From Pelargonium cotyledonis (Eukaryota > Streptophyta > Magnoliopsida > Geraniales > Geraniaceae), in the NCBI GenBank assembly GCA_036897625.1, contig JAYMTA010000037.1, forward strand, positions 1 to 62,092: a stretch of DNA of 62,092 bases, written 5' to 3'. Position 1 is the stretch's first letter. Each line of letters starts with the position of its first letter. The notes below the pieces were generated by a model. That model was not told the DNA's origin. It was given only the letters and a program-made list of their open reading frames with translations, and made no database searches. The translations under genes were made by a program, and so were the position numbers. This document shows positions 13,501 through 26,223 of this stretch, piece by piece.

Positions 13501-15413
13501 AAAGACAATATTCTTTATACCCTGATGCTAGCTTCCTCAACTTTAGCATTCATGTAACAGAAGAATAAAAGCGAAATGATGAAAAGAAATATTATAAGAA
13601 AAAGAACACCTTTTCAGTTTCTTTTTACAAAACAAAAGGGGGTAAAAGATTTTATGTGACAACAAAAGCAAAGCATAGAAAACATAGTCACACTTCCATC
13701 TCACAATAAGTGTTTACATGCTAAAGCTCGTAATAAACGGACTATAAACTTATAGTGAGGAGAAAATAAGATAATATGAAGGCTAAGTAAACAATCTTGC
13801 AAGTAATGAGGTGCACATTTAATATTAGCTTAAGGAATCCATAGTGGATGTTATACAACCAGAATAACAATATATTAAAGTGGATACAAACTATAGCAGG
13901 CATCAAATCTAGTAGGCATTACCTGGTAAAGAGCATGACTTAGCTCTTGCCTCGCTGTATGTAGTTGTTGTTCCAATGCAAAATTGGAAAGCATCAAAGT
14001 ATCCCATTCCTAATTATTTTTTAAAAAAAACAAAAGAGAAAAAAACTTTACAATAAAGAAAATAATAAAATTTTCAACAGGTAGGACGTAGGAGGCAACT
14101 TTCAGAGAAGTGCATTTATAGTCTCATCCCAATCAGAGAACTTTATACCAAGAAAATGGTCTTCATTGTGAAATAAAAACCAACAAACTAACACAACAAT
14201 AATATTGAGACATGAACTTAGTGTATAAAAACAGGATTAGGTATCAACTATACATACAATTTGAAACATTCCAAGCATCCCCGGGATGCTAGCGGCCTGT
14301 ACGGGTCTGGGCTTTACAATCTGCAGAACAAGGACCACGAAATCAGCATCAACCAATGCAAAACTAAGAATTCAACTAATACAGTAACAGTAAAAAAATG
14401 GTCTTTACGACTCATACCATGCCAGTTTTGATTGGAACAACATCATCCATACTGAGTGGCTCCCCAGTAACTGGACATTTACCATAATCCTGGAGTAGAA
14501 AACGAAATTCCAGTTTCCTATTAGATGGAGAGCTAAATCCCATTGAGATATAAAACTAAGAGTTCAAATTGTAATAAGAAAGAAAAAATATACATAATAA
14601 ACAAATACTCCCTTAGTCCCAAATTGAGTGTCAATTTTCCAAAAACCTTTTGTACCAAATGAGTGTTCACTTTTCTTTTTTGGTTGATTAGTTATGCATG
14701 ATTACCAACAAACAATATGTCTAAGATAAGTAAATTAAAGTCCCTTGTGGTAGAAACAAGAGGACTGGGGTATATAAGAGGAAATCCAACCCTGACTAAC
14801 TTGGCCTTAATTAGTACAAAATGTGAAAGCGCAACACTCATTTTGGGTTTGAGAGAGTATATCTACATTTGAAGATCCATAGTTGTACTTCTCATTTAAG
14901 CATTACAGGAGTGCACAGAAGCAAAATATTGAATGCCATGTTAGTTTGTCATGTCTAGAAAACAAAATTCCTTAAATCTTCTTCCTTAACCTATATTTAT
15001 CTTGAACCAAGATAGGGGAAAGCCGTAAATGTATTCAACCAAGATGAGACATCTTTGCAAGATCCAATACAAGTCCACACTGTTGGATTAATGTATGTGC
15101 TTAAAAAAACTGACAAGTTTCAAAACAGAATCCTTTCAGTAGGTTCTTCTCAGGAACCAAACAGAGCAGAAATGAAACGGAAACCCTAGAATGGTAAGAT
15201 AGAGGGAGCAGATGAACTTACAGCTATATGACGCTCAATTAAGCGCTTCTCGAAGATGAGGCCGGAGTTCTTTGAGACAACTGGCTCTTCCGGCACCTCG
15301 CCGGAGACTGAAAGGTCGGAGAGCAACAGCAGGAACATAGATCAGAGAAAAGAGACACACAATGAGCAGTTAAAGGAAAGATAGTAGGAGAGAGACTTAC
15401 TTGCGCAGTTCAT
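7592..15413 (-). CDS. PRP19: Pre-mRNA-processing factor 19 / MAC3 U-box WD40 ubiquitin ligase, 522 aa, 18 exons
   Basis: In transcription order the coding exons are 15413-15401, 15307-15222, 14489-14418, 14320-14258, 14009-13923, 13126-12985, 12899-12778, 12570-12454, 11482-11387, 11293-11234, 10301-10227, 9510-9406, 8889-8773, 8691-8614, 8524-8428, 8203-8152, 7903-7833 and 7707-7592. All phases close, giving 1569 nt with the stop. Residues 1-70 are the U-box ([20 protein letters not shown], then [20 protein letters not shown]). A coiled coil follows at roughly 75-140. Seven WD40-type repeats run from about 215 to the end, including [14 protein letters not shown] and [17 protein letters not shown]19 is the core E3 ligase of the NineTeen/MOS4-associated complex, acting in spliceosome activation and, in plants, in immunity. 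The length matches plant MAC3 proteins. The 13-nt first coding exon encodes only MNCA plus one base. FQIEWD appears at the exon 4/5 junction where I recall FQNEWD, a minor substitution. Confidence 0.96.
12281..12320. repeat. Tandem duplication of 20 bp in a PRP19 intron
   Basis: accgtgaacacccatccagc occurs twice in immediate succession (12281-12300, then 12301-12320 with the last base changed). It lies in the intron between the exons at 12570-12454 and 11482-11387, and has no coding consequence. Confidence 0.85.
14608..14857. mobile_element. Stowaway-like MITE (250 bp) in PRP19 intron 2
   Basis: The left end ctcccttagtcccaaattga is matched by the complement of the right end, cactcattttgggtttgaga. 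This gives an imperfect inverted repeat of about 23 bp. TA dinucleotides flank the element (14606-14607 and 14858-14859), the usual Tc1/mariner target duplication. The interior has no coding capacity, so this is a non-autonomous element. Confidence 0.75.
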
Positions 15414-16429
15414 TTTGCGGCGGGAGTGGAGAGAGCTAGGGCAACGTTGGCGACGGAGCTCGCGGCGGCGATTTCTACCACTTTCGTTGTGTGCGTGCTT
15501 GTAGTAACGAAGCAGTAGAGAAGGAGAGAGACAGGGACAACGATGCTCCGCAGAATAAAATCTGGGCAATACAAATCAGACCCGCTATCCGATTGTATTT
15601 GTGGGTTGACCCTAGTGGTTCTATAAATGTGAGGGTTAATTGGTTTCGGACCTTTTTTGCGGGTATATCCAACCCGAATTTTTCGGGTTCATAAATTCAT
15701 GCTTGGACCCAACTCAAAATGGGTTGGGTTTCGGGCACTCAACATGTCAGGTACTCTGTTGTCAGCTCTACTTCCACGTCATCTAGCGTACGTCTGGTAA
15801 AGCATTAAAATGGCATGTTTTGAGATTTCTATTTCAGTTATCACAAAAACATTGTCGTTTTTGAAGATTTGTAAAGAAAAAAAATGCATACCTTCAAATG
15901 TCGTCTCTCCCAAAACTAAAATCGTGGATGTTAAAGAGTTATTTGAATAGTTAGGTTGGTTGTAATCGTCTAAACATCAAAGTGGGGGTTGAAGTTGTGA
16001 ATCGTGATGTAGATTTATGGCTTTTGGTGCAATGGATTGATCACTTGCTTTTTGTTTGGTGATTGTTTACTTCGAAGTTGAAGTTAGTTTTTGAACACAT
16101 TCAGATACTGTTCAGGCTAACTAAATGTGTAAATCGATTAAAATTTATTTCTATTCTTCTATAGAAGTTGTAGTTTATCACTAATGTTACGTGGATGTAG
16201 ATTGACAATAAAGTTTCAAACTTTTGTTGAAGTTGAAGTTGTTACCACTTAGGTCTTAGTTTGGATTTTTATATTATGATTGAAATTGGGGCCATGTTAT
16301 GCTCATGTGTAGTTGTGAGCATATTGATTTGTTGGTGTATAAACCATGATTTAGGTCTTAGTTTGGATTGTAATATTTGCAATGTCTATTGCTTATCATT
16401 GATGATATGATCATGTGTGTTGATAGGTT

Positions 16430-16940
16430 AACAATGGGTGAAAATGAGTGCAAAGTAAATTTTATTGACAAATGCAATGGTTCATTTGTTGGAAAATGAG
16501 AAAATCTAATATATGTCGGTGGGGAAGTTAAACATATGGATGATGTGGATCTGGACTACGTTCCATTCTTTCAACCTCCTTCAATGTTTGAAGATAATAA
16601 GATCTCGTCTAAAGATGGTGATGGTGTATTTTTTTTTGCAGTCTGACATAAGTGATGTCATTTAGAATGATTTGATGAAGATAAGAAACGTTAAAGAGGT
16701 GAATGACATGGTTGAAACTTAAGAAGATAGCGAACAGGATTACGTGCTATAATTTATCACAAGGACAACGGGATAAATTGAGATTGATATGCTCCTAATT
16801 TTGGCATAGAGTCCGTTAGTTTGGACATGAATGGACATGTTGTAGGTGCTGAGTGTGAGGAATCGATTTAGCTTGGTTCGATTGATGAAGATGATAGTCA
16901 TATTGATGTTTTTCTTATGGGAGGAAGTAGTTGAGGTTCT
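16430..16940 (+). pseudogene. Possible decayed MULE transposase N-terminal fragment
   Basis: In one plus frame near 16510-16620 the reading is IYVGGEVKHMDDVDLDYVPF. This resembles the YVGG-x-V plus acidic D-x-D pattern in the N-terminal region of plant Mutator-like transposases. The frame breaks with several stops after about 40 residues, and acidic stretches continue in shifted frames to 16940. No terminal inverted repeats and no catalytic DDE region were found, so the family assignment is tentative. Confidence 0.35.
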
Positions 16941-16961
16941 TTGATTAGTGTTGAAGTGAAA

Positions 16962-17230
16962 GTGATGACAATGTTTGTTCCACATTGGTAACTTATAAGA
17001 TAAAGTGATTACATATAATAGTGAAAGTGTTGAGCTCGTATAAAAGGAACGTAAGGTTCGCATGTGAGGGAGAGTGTTTAAGTGGTGACAAAAATTGTCC
17101 CACATTGAAAGTGGAGTGGTGACTACATATAATGATGCAGATGTCTAGCTCGCAAATAAAAGAAAATATGAGGCACTCACGTGAAAATGAGAGTGGAGTG
17201 GTAACTAAAATCGTCCCATATTAAAAACTT
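16962..17230. repeat. Diverged tandem array, period about 116 bp
   Basis: Three units begin near 16965, 17082 and 17198. Each starts with gtgacaa or a similar run followed by tgtcccacattg or its variant. The first two units then share gactacatataat, an agctcgtataaaa/agctcgcaaataaaa run, and a cacgtgaaaatgagagtg-type end. The third is truncated after about 35 bases. tgtcccacattg runs are common in plant LTR-type repeats, but no LTR boundaries are visible here. Confidence 0.6.
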
Positions 17231-18469
17231 ACAAACCATTATATATATATATATAAAAAAAGGTTAACGGGTTGGGTCAACCCGATATAGTAAATGGGCG
17301 AATGTCTAGAGTCAATGGACAAATCTTTTGGAGCCGATTCAAGTTCATTCTAGCTCAGAATTTTAATTATTAATTTGAAGCAGTTATTATACTCTTGGAA
17401 TGTCTTCTCTGCCTTTTTAGAAGATATAAACCTTTTTCTAACATTGTAATATTTAAATTGTTTTTTAAAAAGTTTTTTAAATATAAATTTTTTGAACTTC
17501 TTCATATTTTTTTGAACTTTTTTAGATTTTTTTATGAATGAACTTTTTTAGATTACTTTTGAAAATATAAATCTTTTGATGAGATTTTTGAAATTTCTAT
17601 TTTTTTTTCTTGAAATTTTCAAAAATAATTCAGACGAAATACCAAAACTTAACTTTGTTAGTCACGTTGCAACTGATTAAAAAAAAATGTAGTTAGATGC
17701 AACGATCTAAACCCTTGTAGCTATGTGCATGACATGTGATTGGACTATTTTTTCCAAGTTCAAAATCAAGATCTGATACAGTGTTGTTTTATGTCTTCTT
17801 TTTCAAAGTCAAGGTCAAGGTGTGATCCAGGTACTAGTCAAGATCCAATTCAAGTTTGGGTCAGGGTCCAAGTTAAGGTCTGATGTCCGAGTTCAGGTCT
17901 GTCTTCGCATCAGTGGCATCAGCAATTCAGGTCCTGAATAATCCTAGGTTGCACACCATTTAGCTGAGTCCTGGAGTGATCCCAGGAAACAGCCTCCGGC
18001 GTGAGAATGAGAATCCCACACAAACAGTTCATAAAAACTAGAGACTGAATCGGTGCTCCGTGGTTCGTTCAAAAAGTGAAGAACACACACGATGAACACT
18101 CGAAGAACACAAAGAATCGTAGAGAGTTTTCATTTCGGTATTACGAGTGCTCAAATGATAAAAAATCTGACCTTTTACGGAAGGCCTCGGGACCCTATTT
18201 ATAGTTTTGACTTACTGACCGAGGTTTGACCTTTCCTCTTCCGACATCTCGAATTCAATTGCAGGAGCTTGGTTATAGTTTCGGTCTCCATCTTGTTAGC
18301 TCGACATACCAACAAGATTGGAGCACATGTCTGACGTGGTCAAGACACCTAGAGCAAATCGTCTGGAGCTTGGTTCATGAGTGAGGTTGATGCGAGGTTT
18401 GACACAAAACATGGATGTTTGACTTGTCTGATCATAGATCAAGGATGGAGCTTTCCGAATGAGATCCAC

Positions 18470-18545
18470 TCTAAGTGGAGGTCCACTCCAAGTGGGAGCA
18501 TTCCAAGTGGAGGTCCACTCCAAGTGGAAGTCCATTCAAAGTGAG
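18470..18545. repeat. Short palindromic tandem motif based on tccacttggagtgga
   Basis: The motif gtccactccaagtgg or a close variant occurs four times in about 75 bases. Because tccac and gtgga are complementary, each unit is itself a near-palindrome. Just downstream, gcatgctctcacgcgagcta and gcatgctcgcacgtgag (18640-18690) form a second pair of similar short repeats. Function is unknown. Confidence 0.6.
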
Positions 18546-21500
18546 TAGCCTTCTTTGAACGCGGATCTATTTGAGCGTGAGAGTGAGGTATGAGAGTCAG
18601 CGAAGACGGGCTAGCGTGTATGCGAGTTATCTTGGACCCAGGCATGCTCTCACGCGAGCTACCTCGGACCAAGGCATGCTCGCACGTGAGTTTCCAAGTG
18701 ACTTCTCCGGGTCCTTCACCAAATTTGTTTTCGGGTTCTCAGGCCTTCCTTGGTGGGTTGACTCCATTTGACCTGTTTACTGTGACACGCATCACTTGGT
18801 CATTGATCGATTTAATCTTGATTTTTTTGTGCCAAATCGACATGAAAATTTTCATATATTTATTTGCAACTATTGGAAACGTGATTTGAAGGTTGGCGTT
18901 AAACTCATGAAGATTCTCTAAAGAGTCAAGTCCTTTCAATCTCTATCTTTGTAGCTAGCTAGCCAGCCACACCATGTGAGTATTGAAAAGAGAGATTTTC
19001 ATTAATGTTCATGGTCGCAACATATATTCATATACAAAATCTAAAGGAGAAACACAATCTTTGATTCCACAAAACCACATCTGTCACTTAGGGGCAAGCT
19101 CAATATCAACCATTTGTTTTGGTGCGCTTTGAATTTTGCCGAAACAAGCAAAACGGAAGCTCTCTAGAACACGATGTGGTGCCATTTTTAGCAAAGAAAA
19201 AAAGAAGCTTTTGGTGATAAAAATGAGGGTCGGATTCGATGTTCGGTCTAGGAAGCATCATTTGACAAGATCTGAGGAACTTATTTGAAGCAACATAGGT
19301 TGAAGATGGGGTGTTTTTTCATGGGTACGTACGTTGCTGGTTTGGTTTCTCTTTTTGGCTGATGAGGGAATAAAAGTGGAGCCTATAAAAAGTTAGATAT
19401 GTTCTTTTGATATTTGTGGTCTTCTTCGTCACACATACTTGTGCGTTTGATACTTCTGTTAAGTGTAGCTGATTAAGCTTAATGCATGCATGCACATATA
19501 TGGCATGTGAATGATTTACAAAGGTCTCATTGATGATTAATGTTCATATTTTTCCATGTATTGCTATGGACTTTGAAATTAAAGATCACAACATTTGCGA
19601 TCATCTTGTCGTGACGGCAAATGGAGATGCGATACGTGTACTCGAAAACCACACCAACACCCATAAGAGTTTAATACTAAATTTGGATGACATGTGAGTT
19701 GATGAAACGAAACACACCCTAAGAGTTCGCGCCATCAATATCCTATAAGTTTGTGACAGTGAAATTGACAATTTTACCATATTGTCAATTTTGAATGGGA
19801 CGAGGAGATGTGGTCTTTCCTCCTTCAAGCATGACTCCAGAGATGCATGAGGAAAATCATCATGAAGGAGTCGAAGACTAAGTTTTGCGTCACCGAAAAC
19901 GAACAATTTCTTTTTGATGTTAATCTTGGTTATGGCAAAGAGATATGATCTTATCCCTTTGAAGTTTTGTAGTCACATTGGCATCATCGTCACTCCAAAG
20001 TTTCCCCCGACTTGAGAATGGTTCCCTGAGAACCAAATCACCAACGGAGGACCCATTGAAGGTGGGTCACACTCACATCAACTATGAACTAGGGCCTTCT
20101 GGCTTAGCGAATGCAAGACTCATCAAGCTTTACCAAAGCAAGGTTGACGACAAAACTCTCTTATATATAAGAAACCGAATGTTTTACTATTAAGTCATTT
20201 TTAAAGAATTGACAAAAAAATTGTATCATTGTTCCAAACTCGTAGTAGAAAGGTGCATGCACTATTGCAAAACATGTACATCTATCTATACATACAAAGA
20301 AAAAGGAAATACTTGACAGGGAACTATTAGCTTATCAAGAAAACCCTTGATGATGTGCTGTGGTCACTGTCCCTTAAATTTTGTCAAGAACAAAGTAGAT
20401 GTGTAGATTTTGATACCCACAAAGACATGTCATTTTCATGGTTTGGTATGAGAGATTACTCATGTGTTCTTAATTATTGGCTAGCTATGTTTTCTTAAAG
20501 TACTTGCTTCCACTTGTTAGATTGTGCCATGAGTTTGCGGAGTAGCTCCTTCCTATTAAATCATAATCTTATTTCATATTGTCGACAAAAAATCTTGAAC
20601 TTGAAATTTCAAAAAAAATTCGAAACGCTTAACTATTTGATCCAACCTGATTTAATATCGTACCCTCTAAATGTAACGAGAAAACTAGTAGCCACACTGC
20701 ATAATTAATGTCTTCCTCAATAGTTGTCCAAAAATGTGGAAAAGCATAATTCAGTGATCAATTTATTTGGTCAATCATAATCATCACATACTTGGATACA
20801 TCTCAAGTTGTTCAAATGTACTTTTAAAAAAAAAATTATTCCATTGACCCAACTTTTATAATCACAACTTTTTCATATATATATATATATATATTTTCTT
20901 TCGAAAAGAAATTAAAATCACAACTCATAACCTCTTTCTACTTTCTAACTAATTTGAAATTTCTTTACCAATTGGCATACACATTTTCTACAAATAAATT
21001 AAAATTAAATGACAAGGTCGAAATTTAAATTATCCCCACTCCGAATATTGGTTTTCTTAAGTCTAAATTGTGAGGTTGCTGAGCGGCTTGCAAATTCGCG
21101 GTTGACACCTTTAAGGTGTTCTACCACACTCAGACTAATTCTCATTCAAGTCGAATAGGATTGCTTTCCTATGACTCAAACTCGAGATTTCAGATTAAGT
21201 TAGAACAACCCCTTGCCAGTCGATGCACGCGCTTACCGGTAATTTCAGTACTTTTCTGTATTAAAAAAAATCACTTCATAAATAGAAAATTAGGATTCGT
21301 TATGTAAAAAGAAAATATACTATTCCAATAATGGGTCTATATACAAATTTAGTTACTTCACGGCAAAACACTTGGAAGGGGTCATTTTCGTAACTTCCTT
21401 TAGAGCCGAGTAATTAGGTGGGTCAACCCAAATTCTCCTTTGACTCGCCACGTCACCGAACATGACACTCGTCAAGCGCCCAAGTGGTCGGGAAAGTAAA

Positions 21501-21843
21501 ATAAAATGATTAAAATAAATGGCACTCCGTGAAGTTCGGATTCACACCCACGTCCCGTACTATCACCGTACGGACAGCCACCATAACTGTATGTATATAC
21601 ACAACTAACTTGACAACCCCAATTTCTGAGCTATCAATAACTAAATTTACAAATTAAACAAAAACTTTAAATTTAACTAAATAAAAATTAGAGCTTTATT
21701 GTTGTTGTTGTTGTTGTTTCGGGTAGGTTTTGGGTGTGATTCGTGAATTATGAAGTTTTGGGTTTCAGATACAATAGCTATTTAGAGACAAAAGCTTAGC
21801 TAGAAATCACAGATAGAGCCGCAGATTTCGAAGACCACCGACG

Positions 21844-24800
21844 ATGCAGGACATTTTGCATTCTCCGGAGCATCTCGCAATTGTAAATTCTCACAACTCT
21901 TCTTCTTTTTTAATCTCGATGAACATTGTGATTTTTGTTCTTAATTTTGGGTTTTTTGTCTGTTGCTTATGTTCTTATTTTGTCAGATTTATCGACCCTT
22001 TTGTGAGATTAGATCAATTTGAAGAAAAAAGTTATGTGGGTGGTCAATCGTATTTACCATTTTGTGAGTGGGAATTTCATGCTTTTTGTAATGGATGGTG
22101 CTTTTGTTCTTTAATTGTTATTTGGGTATATGTTTGATTTTGATTTGGTTGGGTTTATAAAGAAATTTCTCACTACGTGTTGGATAAAATGTGTGAGTGT
22201 TGATAATGACTGAAAGGCGAACCGGAGAGAGGCTAACAACTTGTGCAACTTGATCACTGAGTTTCAACATCCACCAAAAGTTGAAGGAAATGTATTATAC
22301 TGTCTTCGCGTCAAAGCATGATTACCAAACTGTCGTTATCTAATTATCTCGTACTTGTTCAACTTTGCTTTTTATTATTGTGGAATATGTAGCTTTTTAT
22401 ACTTCACCTCGAAGCTTTTCTAAATTTGATTCTTGTGTTAAATTGAAGTGATTAAGAGACCTAAGGGCAAACACTCTATATTCTTGTGAAATGATCATGA
22501 GATCTTTTAAGGAAGTGGTTTTCAATTCCATCTGTTCGCTCCAACTGGGCTTGTTTCTTTATATCGAATGAAATTAAAATACTCTGAACTTTCCTTGTTT
22601 GTATAGGCTGCTGATTTTTTGCTACCATTGGGAACTTGATTTGGGGCATGTCACATGGAGCATGAAGTGAATCCATATCTTTTTCTACTTTCCTAAGTTT
22701 ACTGAGCCAAACCATCCTCCTTTTATAGAACTTATGCCTTGTTCTATAACAAATAAAACATGGGTGCATGGCCATGAATTAACTCGGTAGTTTCACTACA
22801 GAGAGACTTCTGTGGTGTTTTGGAGTGATATAGATATAAATCACTGAAAGCATATTCGTGAAGAAAGAAAAAAAGTTAACACGGTTCAACATTTGGTTAT
22901 ATATCCGTGTGGTAAAAATTGGCATGGTTAGAGAATACTAGCTTTAACGCTTCGTCTTCCCTTTCATATCATGGTCTATTCATCACAGACACAATGTTGA
23001 TCAATAAATAGGAATTAGATTCAAATCTATCATACAAAGTAATGAAGAATTGTGCTTCAAGTTTGCCCCAAGAAAAGGTCAATCCTAATCTTGAGGATGA
23101 TTCTGAGGTCTACATATATGTTGTAGCTAGCAATTGTTTGATCATGATTCTAATGTCGAGTTCCACTGTTTTGCAGGATGAAATTTCAAGCCCAATCAGT
23201 GCTCAAGATTTTGAATTTTGCGACCCCGAACTATTCCAGGAGACCTTGCAAAACTCTGAAGTTGGATCTTCTTCAAATTGTTGTTATGAAGAATACTCCT
23301 ATGCCACAAAACTTTCCTTGCCCCCAGATATAGATAAATTGAATAGCTACCAAGAAAATAATGGCAATACGGACAAATCCAATCCCACTCCAACCACCAC
23401 CACCACCACCACCACAACTACCACAACCACTGGCACCTCCACTGCCACCAACACAACAGCTGCTACTAACAACAATAGCAATCTCTCCGTACTCTTTGAT
23501 TCTTCGGAAGAGTTAGATAATGATATATCCGCTTCCATTAACTTTTCTCCAACTCCTTCTTTTTCAGCTGCCCCATTTTTCTCAAGCCAGCAAGATCAGA
23601 TTGATTTTTCTTCATTGCAGTCTCAGATCTCAGTAACAGATGGTGTTGTTGATGGGCTGTCGCAGTATCCTCCTGACCCAGTTGTGCCTTTTCTGGGGCC
23701 TCCATTACCTTCTGTTTTTGAAGAAGATTGCTTATCTTCAGTTCCTTCTTACCTATCTCTGAACCCTACTTCTTCTTCTTGTTCCTTCCTCTTCCCTCCT
23801 ATGGTAACATTCATGCCTGGGGCCTTCAATGTCGCGGACAGCTCTGCAATTTTTGCTGGGAGTATTCCTATGGGTTCTGAACTGCAACCACAAGAGCTAG
23901 ACTTTCAGGGAGAGAATCGTGGAATCCACTGTTCAGACTCAATGCAGAGGGTTTTTAACCCTGGAGACCTTCAGGTACTACTAGTATACTCGGTTGATTA
24001 TATGATATAATATGATTATATGCATCTTTGATGTCTTCTGCATCATTATTTTCTTTTCCACGGGAACAACATTGATCCATTTATCAAACTTCGGTAATAT
24101 CTTCATAGCTACCCAAAGCAGGTTTCTAAAACTATTTACCTAGCTCTATGGATATTATTTTGAGAGGTGCTCCAATATGCAGAAAGAACATTTACAATTA
24201 TATGAGTTTATCAGCTTATCATAAGAATGGGTACTCATGATCAAGGTGTCTCACAATGGTCCTAAGATGGGGTTTAGAAATGATGCTATCCTGTTAATGG
24301 ATTATTTAGCAAAATGATTTATGTTCATGAGCAACTGTTTCTCGTATCACTTTACTTAGTAGGTGGGCTTCAATAAGCCAGCAAAGGGGAAAGGCAGTAT
24401 AGTTATTGCCCTTTGATCTTCAAATCTTTACGCAGAGCTGTTTCTAGGCCAGTTATAATGCGGGATATTATAAATGTTGGATATTTTTAGGGCCTATGGT
24501 CCACCACACATTTTGGCCCTTAGAGAATGCCAGAAAATTGTACTAGCCGAATGACGTGAATACTTTGTTTAAAGGTTCATTCCAGTCTAGTGAGATAGAT
24601 TTAACTTTTACACTAGAAAGGAACTAATGGACATTAGCCTCCCTTGGCAATCCTTCTTTTTTATTCTTTCAGCAGGCACTCAGCAATGAGAGTCAACAAC
24701 TGGTGAATGGGGGGGCTAGTTCTACTCCATTAGCATCAGAGATCTCAAGTTTAGAAGAATCAACTTTCAAAGTAGGAAAGCTCTCGGTTGAGCAGAGGAA

Positions 24801-25381
24801 GGAGAAAATCCATAGGTACATGAAGAAGAGAAATGAGAGGAACTTCAGCAAGAAAATCAAGGTACTTCCATGTGTGAACAAATATTCTTCTGGAGTATAG
24901 CTTACCTATATGTAGATATAAACACATTCCTAAAAGTTTCAATATTTACTGATGGGTTAAGAAAATATGCAGTATGCATGCCGCAAGACACTGGCAGACA
25001 GCCGACCTCGAGTCAGAGGAAGATTTGCTAAAAATGATGATTTTGGAGAGACCCATAGACCTGCTTGTAGCAATCATGAAGAGGAAGATGAAGAAGTAAG
25101 ATGATTTTTTCAGTACATTGTGCAAATTAATGCTTAAACTAACTAGATTTTCTTGTAGCCTAACAAAATTATAATCTCTCTTGTTTCAAAACTTGCCAGC
25201 ATTTGTTTCTCTTGCTAAATTTTGTTATAAATCCCCATAGTATATGCGTCACCATATTATATATTCATCACAGGTAGTTGTGAAAGAAGAAGACGATATG
25301 GTTGATTCATCAGATATATTTGCTCATATCAGTGGTGTGAACTCCTTCAAGTGCAACTACCCAATCCAGTCCTGGATTTAA
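21844..25381 (+). CDS. CCT-motif transcriptional regulator, 418 aa, 5 exons
   Basis: Proposed exons are 21844-21882, 23177-23974, 24673-24861, 24973-25095 and 25274-25381. Phases are all zero and the total is 1257 nt with the stop. The N-terminal part begins MQDILHSPEHLAI, then DEISSPISAQDFEFCDPELF and NCCYEEYSY, a block I associate with the CMF (CCT-only) family. A low-complexity run of about 20 mostly Thr residues follows. The CCT motif lies at about residues 320-365 (EKIHRYMKKRNERNFSKKIK, then YACRKTLADSRPRVRGRFAK). Acidic residues follow. CCT motifs act in nuclear localisation and in NF-Y-type DNA binding by CO, PRR and Ghd7 relatives; this member lacks a B-box or receiver domain. A frame open from an ATG at 23042 runs into exon 2, so an alternative start is possible, but it lies upstream of a good acceptor and I prefer the spliced start. 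Exon 3 has a tandem CAGCAG acceptor. Confidence 0.88.
23388..23442 (+). repeat. Microsatellite-like ACC/ACA tract coding for polythreonine
   Basis: A run of acc and aca triplets in exon 2 of the CCT gene encodes 13 consecutive Thr residues followed by G-T-S-T. The triplet make-up makes it prone to length change. The opposite strand gives a valine/tryptophan-rich open frame that is only a shadow. Confidence 0.85.
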
Positions 25382-26223
25382 TTAGTTTAGCAGCCTCTTC
25401 AAACAATCTACAATTTTGCAGGTCCCTACTTCTCTGCCAGAAACTCTCTAACAAAGGTGTACAAATAAAAATAAAAATAAAAAAGAAGAAGAAAAAGAAT
25501 TGGGTCATTAATGATGATGTTTAACTATATGACATAACTGGATTATATAGAAATTAAAATAATAAAACTGTAAGAAGGTCTTGTAGATACTTTGCTCTTA
25601 CAATCGTGCAGCAGCAGAATCTTAGATGCTGGAAAAAAGAACTAGTTCAATACCAAGTTATGTAGTTTCTCCCTCTTTTATGTATAAGATTCTCAGCTCT
25701 TATTATTAAAGTGCATGCCCGGCCAATCATATTTGAGGTGTATATGTTCTTGTTACTCATTAAGTTAATAAACCTATCTATCTTTTAGTATGAACTTTTT
25801 CATTGTTAAGCTCTGTTTGTCTGTGAATGGAGATGTCTTTTGAACTGTGGCAGAACACTTTGCAGACAAGAAGGCAAGAACAACTGAAAGTCAACCACCT
25901 CATTTTCTTTTCTGAATACAAAGGATTATTATTATCTATTTCAAAATTATTATTAAGAAAATAATCATACATTTAAACTACCCATGCATGGCATGGATAT
26001 GGAACTTGTAGTACATGAAAGTATGAAACTAATTCACCTTGTGAGGATCTTAATTAGCGGCTATAGTTCTATGTAAAGAACACATCATTCATTTACCTTC
26101 TCAGGCTCTCACATCACTGCAACATGTAAAGGTAGAGAATAACTTCCTTTTATCTAGTTCTACCAACTACTTTTGTCTGTTTTGTCCAAAATTTCATAAT
26201 TGCTGCATATATTTATATTACAG

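Larger units (their letters stand above)
15414..21843. other. Intergenic region without a supported intact gene
   Basis: The first 150 bases are the pyrimidine/purine-rich leader of the PRP19 gene. Beyond that I see a decayed MULE-like relic (16430-16940), a three-unit tandem array (16962-17230), very AT-rich DNA at 17400-17680, short repeats around 18470-18700, and (AT)n at 20877-20894. Minus-strand frames at 16740-17105 and 19601-19906 and a plus-strand frame at 19978-20193 lack recognisable domains, and I do not call them genes. The final 250 bases, ending in a gttgtt run, are probably the leader of the CCT gene. Confidence 0.5.

Noticed and set aside
16740-17105. 121-codon minus-strand frame
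   Set aside because: Its composition is low-complexity (Ser, Thr, Asn, His), it overlaps the 116-bp tandem array, and no domain or splice context supports it.
19601-20193. 101-codon minus frame and 71-codon plus frame
   Set aside because: No recognisable motif, no splice partners and no supporting composition.
23042-23176. Alternative ATG start MKNCASSLPQEK for the CCT gene
   Set aside because: A good acceptor at 23176 and an upstream exon with matching phase give a start more like the family; the upstream extension has intron-like composition. It cannot be excluded as an alternative.
23196-23538. Trp-rich and Val-rich minus-strand frames
   Set aside because: They are the complement of the ACC/ACA repeat in the CCT gene exon.
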